A stretch of 64,000 nucleotides of DNA, from contig NC_006087.1 in NCBI RefSeq assembly GCF_000007665.1, positions 2,046,001-2,110,000 on the forward strand, given 5' to 3'. The stretch is from Leifsonia xyli subsp. xyli str. CTCB07 (GTDB lineage Bacteria > Actinomycetota > Actinomycetes > Actinomycetales > Microbacteriaceae). The number at the start of each line of letters is the position of its first letter. Position 1 is the first letter of the stretch. The position numbers and the translations under genes were made by a program. The notes beneath the pieces were generated by a model, which saw only the letters and a list, made by a program, of their open reading frames with translations, made no database searches and was not told the origin of the DNA. Below, piece after piece: positions 31,725-41,595 of the stretch.

Positions 31725-32083
31725 TACAGGTCCTTACCAGACTTCTTGGCGTAACGAACGCGGACCGTCTTGGCGACGCCGTCCTTCGTCACTGTCTCCG
31801 TGCGGAAGCCGACCCGGGTCGGTTTCTTGGTCTCGGGGTCCACGAGCGCCACGTTCGAGACGTGGATCGACGCCTCGTGGGTCTCGATGCCACCGGTCTT
31901 CGTGCCACGCTGCGTCTGACCGACGCGAACGTGCTTGGTCACGAAGTTGACGCCCTCGACGATCACGCGGTTCTTCTCCACGAGGACCTCGATGACGCGC
32001 CCCTGCTTGCCGCGGTCACCGCCGCGGGCCTGCGAGCGGCCCGTGATGACCTGGACCAGGTCGCCCTTCTTGATGTTGGCCAT
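31724..32083 (-). CDS. rplX: 50S ribosomal protein L24
   Basis: 119 residues. KOW motif in [20 protein letters not shown] and [20 protein letters not shown], followed by [20 protein letters not shown]. Early assembly protein at the 5' end of 23S rRNA. Three bases after rplN. Confidence 0.96.
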   Translation of the reverse strand: MANIKKGDLVQVITGRSQARGGDRGKQGRVIEVLVEKNRVIVEGVNFVTKHVRVGQTQRGTKTGGIETHEASIHVSNVALVDPETKKPTRVGFRTETVTKDGVAKTVRVRYAKKSGKDL

Positions 32084-32086
32084 GTG

Positions 32087-32455
32087 TTACAGCACCTCCG
32101 GGGCCAGCGAGATGATCTTCATGAACTTCTTGTCGCGAAGCTCACGGCCGACCGGGCCGAAGATACGGGTTCCGCGGGGGTCACCGTCGTTCTTCAGGAT
32201 CACGGCGGCGTTCTCGTCGAACTTGATGTAAGAGCCGTCCGTGCGCCGGGTGTTCTTCCGCGTGCGCACGATGACGGCCTTGACGACATCGCCCTTCTTG
32301 ACGTTTCCGCCGGGGATGGCGTCTTTGACCGTGGCGACGATGACGTCGCCCAGGCCCGCGTAGCGACGACCGGAGCCACCGAGAACGCGGATGGTCAGGA
32401 GTTCCTTCGCGCCCGTGTTGTCGGCAACCTTGAGTCGGGATTCCTGCTGAATCAC
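32087..32455 (-). CDS. rplN: 50S ribosomal protein L14
   Basis: 122 residues. [20 protein letters not shown] at the start, [20 protein letters not shown] in the middle and [20 protein letters not shown] at the end. GTG start overlapping the rpsQ stop by four bases (GTGA). Confidence 0.97.
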   Translation of the reverse strand: MIQQESRLKVADNTGAKELLTIRVLGGSGRRYAGLGDVIVATVKDAIPGGNVKKGDVVKAVIVRTRKNTRRTDGSYIKFDENAAVILKNDGDPRGTRIFGPVGRELRDKKFMKIISLAPEVL

Positions 32456-32757
32456 TTGGCCTTCTCCAGAATCTCAACCAGGCGCCAGCGCTTGCTGGCG
32501 CTCAGGGGGCGGGTCTCGTTGATGAGAACGAGGTCGCCGATGCCGGCGACGTTGCTCTCATCGTGCGCCTTCACCTTGGAGGTGCGGCGGAGGACCTTGC
32601 CGTACAGCGGGTGCTTCACGCGGTCCTCGACCTCGACGACGATGGTCTTGTCCATCTTGTCGCTGACGACGTAGCCGCGACGGGCCTTCCGGTAGCCACG
32701 GACGAGGGCCTCGTCGGCCGCCGGCTCCGCAGCCGTGGCTTTGGTGGTCTCAGCCAT
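32452..32757 (-). CDS. rpsQ: 30S ribosomal protein S17
   Basis: 101 residues. After 20 residues of Ala/Glu-rich N-terminus the OB-fold core reads [40 protein letters not shown] and [20 protein letters not shown]. The ATG overlaps the rpmC stop (TAATG). Confidence 0.96.
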   Translation of the reverse strand: MAETTKATAAEPAADEALVRGYRKARRGYVVSDKMDKTIVVEVEDRVKHPLYGKVLRRTSKVKAHDESNVAGIGDLVLINETRPLSASKRWRLVEILEKAK

Positions 32758-33101
32758 TACTTGGCCTCCTCAGTCTCGGTCTCGGCGACCTCGGCGGCCG
32801 CGGGGGCCTCCGTCTCCGCCTTGGACTTCGCTGCCTTCTTGGCAGGCTTCTTGGCGGGCTCAGCCTCGACCGGAGCCGGGGTGGCCCGGATCCCGAGCTC
32901 GCGCTCACGGATCACGGTGTAGATGCGAGAGATGTCGCGCTTCACGGCGCGCAGGCGGCCGTGGCTCTCGAGCTGGCCGGTGGCCGACTGGAAGCGCAGG
33001 TTGAACAGCTCCTCCTTGGCCTTCTTCAGCTCGTCGATCAGACGCTCGTCCTCGAAAGTGTCGAGCTCGCTCGGAGCGAGCTCCTTGGTGCCGATCGCCA
33101 T
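32757..33101 (-). CDS. rpmC: 50S ribosomal protein L29
   Basis: 114 residues, against about 65-75 in most bacteria. The L29 core ([60 protein letters not shown]) is followed by a 40-residue Ala/Lys/Glu-rich tail, an actinobacterial habit also seen here in L17, S3 and L22. ATG overlaps the rplP stop (TAATG). Confidence 0.95.
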   Translation of the reverse strand: MAIGTKELAPSELDTFEDERLIDELKKAKEELFNLRFQSATGQLESHGRLRAVKRDISRIYTVIRERELGIRATPAPVEAEPAKKPAKKAAKSKAETEAPAAAEVAETETEEAK

Positions 33102-33520
33102 TACGCGTCGCCCTCCTCGCGCTTGATGATGCGTGCCTTGAGGGGCAGCTTGTGGATTGCACGGCTCATCGCCTCGCGAGCGAGGTCCTCGGAGACTCCC
33201 GAGACCTCGAAGAGGACGCGACCCGGCTTGACGTTGGCGACCCACCACTCCGGGGAGCCCTTACCGGAACCCATGCGGGTCTCGGCCGGCTTCTTCGTGA
33301 GCGGACGGTCGGGGTAGATGTTGATCCACACCTTGCCGCCACGCTTGATGTGACGCGTCATGGCGATACGAGCGGACTCGATCTGACGGTTGGTGACATA
33401 AGCGGGGGTCAAGGCCTGGATGCCGAACTCGCCGAACGAGACCTTCGTTCCACCGGTCGCCTGGCCGCTCCGGCCGGGGTGGTGCTGCTTGCGGTGCTTG
33501 ACTCTGCGTGGGATCAACAT
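33101..33520 (-). CDS. rplP: 50S ribosomal protein L16
   Basis: 139 residues; near the peptidyl transferase centre and A-site t[43 protein letters not shown] and [20 protein letters not shown] are diagnostic. Two bases after the rpsC stop. Confidence 0.97.
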   Translation of the reverse strand: MLIPRRVKHRKQHHPGRSGQATGGTKVSFGEFGIQALTPAYVTNRQIESARIAMTRHIKRGGKVWINIYPDRPLTKKPAETRMGSGKGSPEWWVANVKPGRVLFEVSGVSEDLAREAMSRAIHKLPLKARIIKREEGDA

Positions 33521-33522
33521 GG

Positions 33523-34293
33523 CTATGCCTCAACTCCTGCTGCGGCCGGCACGGTCGAGGCTTCGGGCGCGTTGCTCCCCCGGCCACCGCGGCGCGGACG
33601 GTCGTTGCGCTCGCGCGACGGCTTGACGTTCGCCTGCACGCGAGCAAGTTCTTTGTTCGTGATGTCGCCCTTGTACATCCACACCTTGACGCCGAGGCGA
33701 CCGAAGGTGGTCTTGGCCTCGTAGAAGCCGTAGTCGATGTTGGCGCGGAGCGTGTGCAGCGGCACACGGCCCTCGCGGTAGAACTCGGAGCGGCTCATCT
33801 CCGCGCCGCCGAGACGGCCGGACACCTGGATGCGGACACCCTTGGAGCCGGCGCGCTGAGCGCCCTGCAGGCCCTTGCGCATCGCGCGGCGGAACGCCAC
33901 ACGCGCGGCGAGCTGCTCGGCGATGCCCTGCGCGACGAGCTGGGCGTCGGCCTCGGGGTTCTTGACCTCGAGGATGTTCAGCTGGATCTGCTTGCCCGAG
34001 AGCTTCTCGAGGTCGGCGCGGATGCGCTCGGCCTCGGCGCCACGACGACCGATCACGATGCCCGGACGGGCGGTGTGGATGTCGACGCGGACGCGGTCGC
34101 GGGTGCGCTCGATCTCGATGCGGGACACGCCCGCGCGGTCGAGCGATGTCTTCAGCAGGGTGCGTATCTTGACGTCCTCAGCGAGGTAGTCGCTGTACCG
34201 CTGTCCCTTCTTCGTGCTGTCGGAGAACCACCGCGACACGTGGTCGGTGGTGATGCCCAGACGGAAGCCGTACGGGTTGACTTTCTGACCCAT
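33523..34293 (-). CDS. rpsC: 30S ribosomal protein S3
   Basis: 256 residues. [20 protein letters not shown] at the start, the KH domain [20 protein letters not shown], and the C-terminal S3 domain [52 protein letters not shown] basic/Pro-Ala tail ends it. ATG overlaps the rplV stop (TAATG). Confidence 0.97.
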
Positions 34294-34703
34294 TAGTTGC
34301 TCGCCTTCTTTGCGGTGCTGGCCTTCTTAGCTGGCTGCGCGGCCTCGGCCTCGTCCGGCGTCGCGAGGACGACGGTGATGTGGCTGGTGCGCTTGTTGAT
34401 GCGGAAGGCACGGCCCTGAGCGCGCGGCTGGAACCGCTTCAGGGTGGTCCCCTCGTCCACGAAAGCGCGGCTCACATAGAGGTCCTGCTCATCCAGATAG
34501 GTGTTGCTCTGGTCGGCCTTGACGCGCGCATTGGCGATGGCCGACGCGACCAGCTTGTACACCGGCTCGCTCGCGCCCTGCGGGGCGAACTTCAGGATGG
34601 CCAGGGCCTCCTGAGCCTGCTTGCCGCGGATCATGTTGACGACGCGACGGGCCTTCATGGGGGTGACGCGGATGTGTCGCACGCGTGCGATCGACTCCAC
34701 CAT
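34293..34703 (-). CDS. rplV: 50S ribosomal protein L22
   Basis: 136 residues; lines the exit tunnel. [40 protein letters not shown] and [20 protein letters not shown] are the family marks; the last 20 residues are an Ala/Lys tail. Lies 25 bases after rpsS. Confidence 0.96.
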
Positions 34704-34728
34704 TTCTCTCCTCCTTTCGTCACCGCTC

Positions 34729-35010
34729 TTAGCGGCGACGACCCCTCTTGTCGTCCTTCACGTGACCGCGGAAGGTACGCGTCGGCGCGAACTCGCCGAG
34801 CTTGTGACCGACCATGGTCTCGGTGACGAACACCGGGATGTGCTTGCGACCGTCGTGTACCGCGATCGTGTGGCCGAGCATGGCCGGGACGATCATCGAG
34901 CGGCGCGACCAGGTCTTGATCACGTTCTTGCTATTAGCCTCGTTCGCGGCGACCACCTTGCGGAACAGGTGCTCGTCGACGAAGGGGCCCTTCTTAAGAC
35001 TGCGTGGCAT
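34729..35010 (-). CDS. rpsS: 30S ribosomal protein S19
   Basis: 93 residues, standard length. [40 protein letters not shown] and [20 protein letters not shown] are diagnostic. Head protein next to S13. Follows rplB by 24 bases. Confidence 0.97.
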   Translation of the reverse strand: MPRSLKKGPFVDEHLFRKVVAANEANSKNVIKTWSRRSMIVPAMLGHTIAVHDGRKHIPVFVTETMVGHKLGEFAPTRTFRGHVKDDKRGRRR

Positions 35011-35034
35011 CTTCTTCGGTTCCTATTCCCTGGC

Positions 35035-35874
35035 CTACTTGCGCTTCTTGCCGGCGTTGCGACGGCGGACGATGAGCTTGTCGCTTTCCTTGTTGGGGTG
35101 GCGCGTGCGGCCTTCTTTCTGGCCCCACGGGCTGACCGGGTGGCGACCACCGGAGGTCTTGCCCTCACCACCACCGTGCGGGTGGTCGATCGGGTTCATC
35201 GCGACACCGCGGACGGTCGGGCGGACGCCCTTCCAGCGCATGCGTCCGGCCTTGCCCCAGTTGATGTTCGACTGCTCGGCGTTGCCGACCTCGCCGATCG
35301 TGGCACGGCAGCGCGCATCGACGTTGCGGACCTCGCCCGAGGGGAGGCGCAGCTGGGCGTAGGGGCCGTCCTTCGCGACGAGACGCACCGAGGAGCCCGC
35401 GGAGCGGGCCAGCTTGGCGCCACCGCCCGGCTTCAGCTCGATCGCGTGGACGACGGTGCCGGTCGGGATGTTGCACAGCGGCAGGTTGTTGCCCGGCTTG
35501 ATGTCCGCGCCAGCGCCCGACTCGACGATGTTGCCCTGTTTGAGACCGGCGGGCGCCAGGATGTAGCGCTTGGTGCCGTCCAGGAAGTGCAGCAACGCGA
35601 TGCGAGCCGTGCGGTTGGGGTCGTACTCGATGTGCGCGACCTTGGCGTTGACGCCGTCCTTGTCATTGCGACGGAAGTCGATGACGCGGTACTGGCGCTT
35701 GTGGCCACCACCGATGTGACGGGTCGTGATGCGGCCCTGGTTGTTGCGGCCACCGGACTTCGACAGCGGCCGGAGAAGGGACTTCTCCGGGTTCGACCGG
35801 GTGATCTCGGCGAAGTCGGCGACGGAGGAGCCGCGACGCCCGGGGGTCGTGGGCTTGTAATTGCGAATAGCCAT
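35035..35874 (-). CDS. rplB: 50S ribosomal protein L2
   Basis: 279 residues. [20 protein letters not shown] at the start, [20 protein letters not shown], and the C-terminal [20 protein letters not shown] with the conserved histidine that lies near the peptidyl transferase centre. Lies 24 bases after rplW. Confidence 0.97.
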   Translation of the reverse strand: MAIRNYKPTTPGRRGSSVADFAEITRSNPEKSLLRPLSKSGGRNNQGRITTRHIGGGHKRQYRVIDFRRNDKDGVNAKVAHIEYDPNRTARIALLHFLDGTKRYILAPAGLKQGNIVESGAGADIKPGNNLPLCNIPTGTVVHAIELKPGGGAKLARSAGSSVRLVAKDGPYAQLRLPSGEVRNVDARCRATIGEVGNAEQSNINWGKAGRMRWKGVRPTVRGVAMNPIDHPHGGGEGKTSGGRHPVSPWGQKEGRTRHPNKESDKLIVRRRNAGKKRK

Positions 35875-35898
35875 GTCTGTTTTCCTCTAATCCTTCGC

Positions 35899-36198
35899 TC
35901 AGCCGACGGCCGTGAAGATGTCGATGGAACCGGACTTCAGCGTGACGATGGCACGCTTGGTGTCCTTGCGCTTACCGAGGCCGAACTTGGTGCGGCGGGT
36001 CTTGCCCTGACGGTTCAGGGTGTTCACCGACGCGACCTCGACCCTGAAGATCGACTCGATGGCGAGCTTGATCTCGGTCTTGTTGGAACGCGGGTCGACA
36101 AGGAAGGTGTACTTGCCCTCGTCGATCAGGCCGTAGCTCTTCTCGGAGACGACCGGAGCGATGATGACGTCGCGCGGGTCCTTGTTGACGGCGGCCAT
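35899..36198 (-). CDS. rplW: 50S ribosomal protein L23
   Basis: 99 residues; docking site for trigger factor and SRP at the tunnel exit. [40 protein letters not shown] and [20 protein letters not shown] match the family. The ATG overlaps the rplD stop (TGATG). Confidence 0.97.
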   Translation of the reverse strand: MAAVNKDPRDVIIAPVVSEKSYGLIDEGKYTFLVDPRSNKTEIKLAIESIFRVEVASVNTLNRQGKTRRTKFGLGKRKDTKRAIVTLKSGSIDIFTAVG

Positions 36199-36863
36199 CA
36201 GGCGTTCACCTCTTCCTTCTTGGTCGCAGCGCTCGTGGACTTGGCTGCGATGAAGCCCTCGAGCGCGGCCTGGGTGAAGACGATGTCGTCGCTCACCAGC
36301 ACGTCGTAGGCGTTCAGCTGGTCGTAGGTCAGCGCATGCACGGACGCGATGTTGCGCACGCTCTTGAAAGCGAGTTCGTCGTCGCGCTCCAGCACGACGA
36401 GGACGTGCTTCGAGGTGGCGACGCCGCTCAGCAGCTCCACGACGGCCTTGGTCGAGGGGGCTTCACCGGCGGTGAAGGCCTGGACGGCGTGGATGCGGCT
36501 GCCGCGAGCGCGGTCCGAGAGAGCGCCGAGCAGAGCGGCGGCGATCATCTTCTTGGGGGTGCGCTGCGAGTAGTCGCGCGGGGTCGGTCCGTGGACGATG
36601 CCACCACCGGTCATCTGCGGGGCGCGGATCGAGCCCTGACGAGCGCGGCCGGTGCCTTTCTGCTTGAACGGCTTGCGACCGGCACCGGAGACCTCACCAC
36701 GGTTCTTCGTCTTGTGGGTGCCCTGACGCGCGGCGGCGAGCTGAGCGGTGACCACCTGGTGGATCAGCGGGATGTTGGTCTGAACGTCGAACAGGGAGTC
36801 GGGGAGCTCGATGGAGCCGGCCTTCTTGCCCTTGAGGTCGACGACGTCAATCGAGGTAGCCAT
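36198..36863 (-). CDS. rplD: 50S ribosomal protein L4
   Basis: 221 residues; reaches the tunnel constriction and in model bacteria represses the S10 operon. [20 protein letters not shown], the tunnel loop [20 protein letters not shown], and [20 protein letters not shown] are diagnostic. Four bases after rplC. Confidence 0.97.
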   Translation of the reverse strand: MATSIDVVDLKGKKAGSIELPDSLFDVQTNIPLIHQVVTAQLAAARQGTHKTKNRGEVSGAGRKPFKQKGTGRARQGSIRAPQMTGGGIVHGPTPRDYSQRTPKKMIAAALLGALSDRARGSRIHAVQAFTAGEAPSTKAVVELLSGVATSKHVLVVLERDDELAFKSVRNIASVHALTYDQLNAYDVLVSDDIVFTQAALEGFIAAKSTSAATKKEEVNA

Positions 36864-36867
36864 GGAT

Positions 36868-37527
36868 TTAGGCCCCCTTCACTGCGTTGCGGACGAAAAC
36901 GATGCGGCCGCGAGCGCCGGGAACGGCGCCTTTGACCAGCAGCAGGCCCTTCTCGGCGTCGATCGCCTGAACCTTCAGATTCAGGACGGTGACGCGCTCG
37001 CCACCCATGCGACCGGCCATGCGCATGCCCTTGAAGACACGGCTCGGGGTCGAGGAGGCGCCGATGGAGCCCGGCTTGCGGTGGTTGCGGTGCGCACCGT
37101 GCGAAGCGGAGACGCCCTGGAAGTTGTGGCGCTTCATGACACCGGCGAAGCCCTTGCTCTTCGAGGTGCCGACGACATCGACCAGCTGGCCGGCCTCGAA
37201 GGTGCCGTCGACGGTGAGCTCCTGGCCGGCCGAGTACTCGGCGGCGTCGGCGGTACGGACCTCGGTCAGGTGACGGCGCGGCGTGACGCCCGCCTTGTCG
37301 AAGTGACCGGCGGAGGGCTTGTTGACCTTGCGCCGGTCGATCTGGCCGTAGGCGATCTGGACGGCGTTGTAGCCGTCTGCCTCGGGGGTGCGGACTTGGG
37401 TCACGACGTTCGGCGTGATCTCGATGACGGTCACGGGGATGAGAGTGTCGTTCTCGTCCCAGACCTGGGTCATGCCGAGCTTCTTGCCGAGGAGGCCACG
37501 GGAGGTCTTGGTATCGATGGTGGACAT
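36868..37527 (-). CDS. rplC: 50S ribosomal protein L3
   Basis: 219 residues. [20 protein letters not shown] at the start, then [20 protein letters not shown] and [20 protein letters not shown], the loop that nears the peptidyl transferase centre. The end [12 protein letters not shown] is usual. Lies 14 bases after rpsJ. Confidence 0.97.
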   Translation of the reverse strand: MSTIDTKTSRGLLGKKLGMTQVWDENDTLIPVTVIEITPNVVTQVRTPEADGYNAVQIAYGQIDRRKVNKPSAGHFDKAGVTPRRHLTEVRTADAAEYSAGQELTVDGTFEAGQLVDVVGTSKSKGFAGVMKRHNFQGVSASHGAHRNHRKPGSIGASSTPSRVFKGMRMAGRMGGERVTVLNLKVQAIDAEKGLLLVKGAVPGARGRIVFVRNAVKGA

Positions 37528-37541
37528 AGCGGCACTCCCCC

Positions 37542-37850
37542 TTAGAGCTTGATCTCGATGTTGACGTCGGCCGGCAGGTCGAGACGCATGAGCGAGTCGA
37601 CGGCCTTCGGCGTCGGGTCGACGATGTCGATCAGCCGCTTGTGCGTGCGCATCTCGAAGTGCTCACGGCTGTCCTTGTACTTGTGGGGCGAACGGATGAC
37701 GCACACCACGTTCTTCTCGGTGGGAAGCGGCACCGGCCCGACGACGGTCGCGCCGGCACGAGTCACCGTGTCGACGATCTTGCGCGCCGAGGTGTCGAGA
37801 CCAGCGTGGTCGTACGATTTAAGCCGAATGCGGATCTTCTGTCCCGCCAT
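37542..37850 (-). CDS. rpsJ: 30S ribosomal protein S10
   Basis: 102 residues, standard length. [40 protein letters not shown] segment (read here with [10 protein letters not shown]) and [11 protein letters not shown]. First gene of the super-operon that continues to rpmD, rplO and secY. S10 is also NusE, the antitermination partner of NusB. Confidence 0.97.
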   Translation of the reverse strand: MAGQKIRIRLKSYDHAGLDTSARKIVDTVTRAGATVVGPVPLPTEKNVVCVIRSPHKYKDSREHFEMRTHKRLIDIVDPTPKAVDSLMRLDLPADVNIEIKL

Positions 37851-38219
37851 GTTGCGACTCTCTCTCTTGTTATGGCGTCGTACGAAGAGCTCTCCCCGAA
37901 GGGAAGTGCTCTCGCATTGGACGCGATGCGACGAACGCAGGGGAACGCCACTGTTTATCTGTCAACTCCCCGGCCATGGCTCCGGGATTTCTCCCGGCCG
38001 GAAGACAGGGATGAACAGTGTTTTCCGAGGTGGCCGAAGTGAGCGTGTCCTGCTGCCTGCGGCCTAACCGTCCATCCACGGGTCCGGAGACTCTCGCGCT
38101 GGGCTATGCACAACCTGGCAGTGATCCGTTCGGAGCGCGCACAGTCACGCTCGTTCCGAAATGTTGAACCCGTCAAGTTTGCCAGATTCCGGCCAGTGCT
38201 GCAACCCGGGCGTGTCGCG
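37851..38219 (-). promoter_or_regulatory. leader and promoter region of the S10 operon
   Basis: No gene is seen in these 370 bases. Near the rpsJ start the transcribed strand can fold a hairpin with arms AGAGCACTTCCC and GGGGAGAGCTCT around a CTTC loop (37886-37912), two mismatches. Further up, a TTGACG at about 38171-38176 could be a -35 but no good -10 follows at the right distance. In model bacteria such leaders are bound by L4; whether this one is, cannot be told. Confidence 0.4.
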
Positions 38220-39306
38220 CTACAGCGATCCGGCGAGTTCCGTCAGTTTCGCGCCGAAGCGAGCGTATTCGGAGGCGACGTACGCCTCGAGCGCCCCGGC
38301 TGCGTCGCGCGGCGTCCGGGCCGGGCTCACCGATCGAGCGCAGAGCTGCGGCGAGGGCGCTGACCAGTTCTGCGGGGGAGGAACCGTCGACCTGGACGAG
38401 ACTCTCCCCCACCGCCCCGGCCACTTCCTCCAGCGCCGGCGAGCTGCGCGTGACAACCGTCTTCCCAGCGGCCAGACCCTGCCAGACCTTGTTGGCAATG
38501 ACGCTCCGCGCCTTCGGCGAGTCCCCGAAGATGCCGAGCACCACATCCGCGGCGGCCAGGTGATCGGCCAGCTCGATCGCGGGGACCGGCTCGAGGAATC
38601 GGCATTGCCCGGCGATCCCGAGCTCAGCGGCCCGCGCGCGGATGCTCGCCCGCAGCGTACCGTCGCCGATGAACGTGGCCTCTAACGGCACGGCCGCTCC
38701 GAGCGTGGCGAGCGCCTCCACGATGACCGGCGGCCCGTGCAGCGGGATGTAGTTGCCGTAGTAGAGGACCCGGAGGGGCTCGTCCGCGGCGCGCCGGCGA
38801 TCGGCCGCTGTCCCGGTCGCCGGGCGCGCCCACCCGGGAGCGCCCACCGGGAGCGAGAGGACATCGGTTCCGGGATGCGCAGCAGCCAGCTGTTGCGCCC
38901 GGACCCTGGTGTCGATCAGGACGAGGTCGGCCAGCGCGCAGGCCATCGTGTCCACCAGCGCGTACCATCGCGCCCGCAGCGAGCCCGGTCGTGCCTTCTT
39001 CCAGTCTTCGACCATCGTCTCGTACTGCCCGACGAACCCGTCTGCCACGAGCACACCCCGGTTGAGGCGCGCGACCGCCCACACGACGGCGACGTACGGG
39101 AGCGAGAACTCCGACAGAATGTAGACTCGCCGCCCATGCACCGTGAACAGGAGCGCTCGGAGATCGTGCAGCATCCGCCGCCAGCGGGGCCCTTCCCGAC
39201 GTCGCGTGATCGTGATCTCAGCGTCCAGCTGTTCCTCAAGGAAAGCGCGAATCCGTGCGTTGCGTGGATACTCGGTGTCCCAGACACGGCAGTAGGCGAT
39301 CTTCAC
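38220..39306 (-). pseudogene. GT4-type glycosyltransferase, frameshifted near the end
   Basis: About 360 codons. It starts with a GTG (KIAYCRVWDTEYPRNARIRA) overlapping the previous gene's stop. The GT-B C-terminal domain is clear: LRVLYYGNYIPLHGPPVIVE, VPLEATFIGDGTLRASIRAR and ADVVLGIFGDSPKARSVIAN followed by KVWQGLAAGKTVVTRSSPAL. After GEPGPDAA the frame shifts at about 38310; the original end GALEAYVASEYARFGAKLTE plus LAGSL is in another frame. The lost part is only the last 30 residues in type, but the present frame runs on with an unrelated tail beyond 38173, so activity is doubtful. Third of three decayed glycosyltransferases, probably for a wall or capsular polysaccharide. Confidence 0.8.
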
Positions 39307-40225
39307 GCGACCGGCCTCCCCATCCGGACCCGGTTGCTGAGCGCGCGGAACGTTGTGACGCAGAAGTAGGCCCAAGCGCCGTACCCGGGCCGTCCGCCGC
39401 TGAGAGCCGCGCCGAGGCACGCGAGCAGGCCGCTCCCGCTCGCCGCCCGTCCCGCGCGGTCGGCGGGCAGCGTCAGAAATGAAGTCACCGCGAACACGCC
39501 GGCTGGTCGCTGTGAGATGCCGTTTGCCCCACTCGAGGCTCGCACGCCAGTTGGGGTCCGTCGTCAGGGAGTCGGCGTGACTGACGGGGCGGCACACGAG
39601 CGGTTCTGGAACGCACAGCATCCGGGTTCCCCGTTCGCGCTCCAGCCGGATCAGCCACTCCCAGTCTTGGTGGAGCCGCACAGCGGTGTCCCACGGCTCG
39701 GACAGCGCCAGCTCCCGGGGGAACAGCTATGGTGGAAGAAGCGAATTGCGGCGAGACAGAACGGAGCCGGGGTCTTTCCAGCAGATACTCGGTGATGCTC
39801 GGCACATCTCGGACTGGCTCGGTGGGGACCACACGCTCACCGCCGGTGCTCAGGTCTTTTTCGAGAATCGCACAGCTCATCACCCAGTTGCCACCAGAGA
39901 CTCCGGCCGATTCGAGCGCGTCCAGCTGCGCTCGGAGCTTCGTCGCTTCCCAGGTGTCGTCGTCGTCCAGCAACGCGACAGTCTCGTGCCGCGCCGAGCG
40001 GATGCCGGCCATACGTGCGCCGTTCCCGCGCAGTCCCGGTTCGGAGCGCACGACACGCACACGGGCGTCCTGGAACACCGGGTCGGGGCCCTGCCCGTTC
40101 ATAGCGACGATCACCTCCACGTCCACGTCGCGCTGAACGAGAGCGGAAGCGACCGCGTCGTCAAGGGCGCCGCGAGTGTTCATCGTCGGGATGACAACGC
40201 TCACAGCGGAGATTCGCGGGTTCAT
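39303..40225 (-). pseudogene. GT2-type glycosyltransferase, two frameshifts
   Basis: N-terminal GT-A domain is in one frame: RISAVSVVIPTMNTRGALDD, VDVEVIVAMNGQGPDP and HETVALLDDDDTWEATKLRA with the DxD-type motif. After RSVSPQFAS near 39730 the reading passes to a second frame (LHQDWEWLIRLERERGTRML, CRPVSHADSLTTDPNWRASL), and after GKRHLTATS near 39500 to a third that ends GYGAWAYFCVTTFRALSNRV. Joined, the frames make one protein of about 305 residues. ATG overlaps the upstream stop (ATGA), so the three genes were an operon. Confidence 0.8.
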
Positions 40226-41255
40226 CGCCACACCTTTCTGATCGAATCGTGTGCCCAGAGCGCGCAGCGCAGGAGGACGGGGTAGAGCGGTCCGGACAGG
40301 CGGATGACCCAGACGTGGAGGGCAGCGACCGGCCTGGGCGCCGACCTGAGTCAGCCGGATCGTCCGCAGCTCCTGACGGGCGAGCCGCATCCCCTCGTTC
40401 ACCTCTGCTCGCGAGCCACGGCGCCGGACCGGAACGAAGGCCACCGCCAGCGCGTAGAACCAGAGCCGGAAGACGTCGATGCGCTGCGGCTCGACTCCCG
40501 CTCGCTCCGCCGCGGCGACAGCCGCATCGCGTGCTACGGCATAGCACGCGAAGTTCTGCGTGCGTTCCCGGCTCAGCGAGCCCCCCCCCCCGCTCGACGT
40601 CGGTGTAGACAGACTCCGGCCAGAAGACGATGCGTTCGCTCCGCTCCAGCGCATCGACGACACCGATGAAGTCTTCCTGCGGATAGTCGCGTCCGAACGT
40701 CTCCGCGTGCAGCACAGAGCGACGGAACAGCTTGCTCCAGAGGAAGCCCTGGACGTCGCCGTCGAGAACGCTTCGCAGCGCGCGCTCGCGGCCGGTTGTC
40801 CGCTGCTCGCCGATTCCGTCGATCCAGCGCTCGCTGGCGCCTGCGGCGCGGAAGCGAGCACGGGCGAACACGAGATCCGGCTTTCCGGAGATGGCCTCGG
40901 CGAAGCTGTCGAGCGCGTTCGGCTCCGGATCGTCGTCGTCCACGAACCAGACGTACTCGCGGTCGATCAGGCCGATCGCCGCGTTGCGAGCGGCAGCCGG
41001 CCCCCGATTCTCCTCAAGGGCGAGAACGCGGACCTCCCGGCGCCCCACCGCCCACTCTCGAAGCCTGCTCTCGGTGGCGTCGGTCGATGCATCGTCCACA
41101 AGGACGATCTGCGCGCCACGGTCGAACTCGGCGAGGCGGGCGAGGGAACGGCCGACCGCCGGACCGGCGTTATAGAAGCAGGCCACGACGGCGACGGGAT
41201 TCGGGCAGATGTCTCGGAAATGAGATATGGGACATGATACAACATGTACACACAA
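40222..41255 (-). pseudogene. GT2-type glycosyltransferase, frameshift at a G11 tract
   Basis: The first 225 codons are open: VAVVACFYNAGPAVGRSLAR, AQIVLVDDASTDATESRLRE, NRGPAAARNAAIGLIDREYV and WFVDDDDPEPNALDSF with the DxD motif, then GFLWSKLFRRSVLHAETFGR and YPQEDFIGVVDALERSERIV. At a run of eleven G the frame is lost; the next frame gives RTQNFACYAVARDAAVAAAE and RIDVFRLWFYALAVAFVPVR. A second shift near 40340 restores VAALHVWVIRLSGPLYPVLL to the stop overlapping the next gene. The TTG start is uncertain. First gene of the three-gene cluster. Confidence 0.8.
40581..40591. repeat. homopolymer of 11 C (11 G in the coding strand)
   Basis: Eleven identical bases inside a glycosyltransferase gene, exactly at the point where the frame is lost. 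Ten or thirteen bases would restore the downstream frame. Such tracts slip during replication. Confidence 0.9.
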
Positions 41256-41595
41256 AGATTACCTGTGTGAAGGGTTCCACTCGCCGCAGACCCCGGCGGC
41301 GACAGCTCTGAGCGGCCGGCAGAAGACGAAAGCTGCGAAGAACACCCGCCGGCACGCAGAAGCGGGACCGGCTGTGTCACCGGCCCCGCTCGAGCGACGC
41401 CTCGCGCCGTCGCTCAGATCGTGTCAAGACCGCTCACGCTCCCGAACTCTTCGCCCGGGATCCGGTCAGCGGTGTGGTCTGGTTTGCGAGGTGCTGGCTT
41501 AGCATAGGCGCTCCCTTCGGCGACGGACCCGTTCGGTTGAATCGGTAAGACCATTCTGTGCCCGGGGAGCGCTGAGGCAAAGGCCCAGGCGCGGA
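41256..41595. other. gap with a terminator-like hairpin
   Basis: No gene is supported. An 11-pair stem with one mismatch (AGCGGGACCGG at 41361-41371, CCGGCCCCGCT at 41380-41390) could end transcription of the wall-anchored protein gene that reads leftward into this gap. The part next to the glycosyltransferase start is AT-rich (about 41215-41270) and may hold that gene's promoter. Confidence 0.5.
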
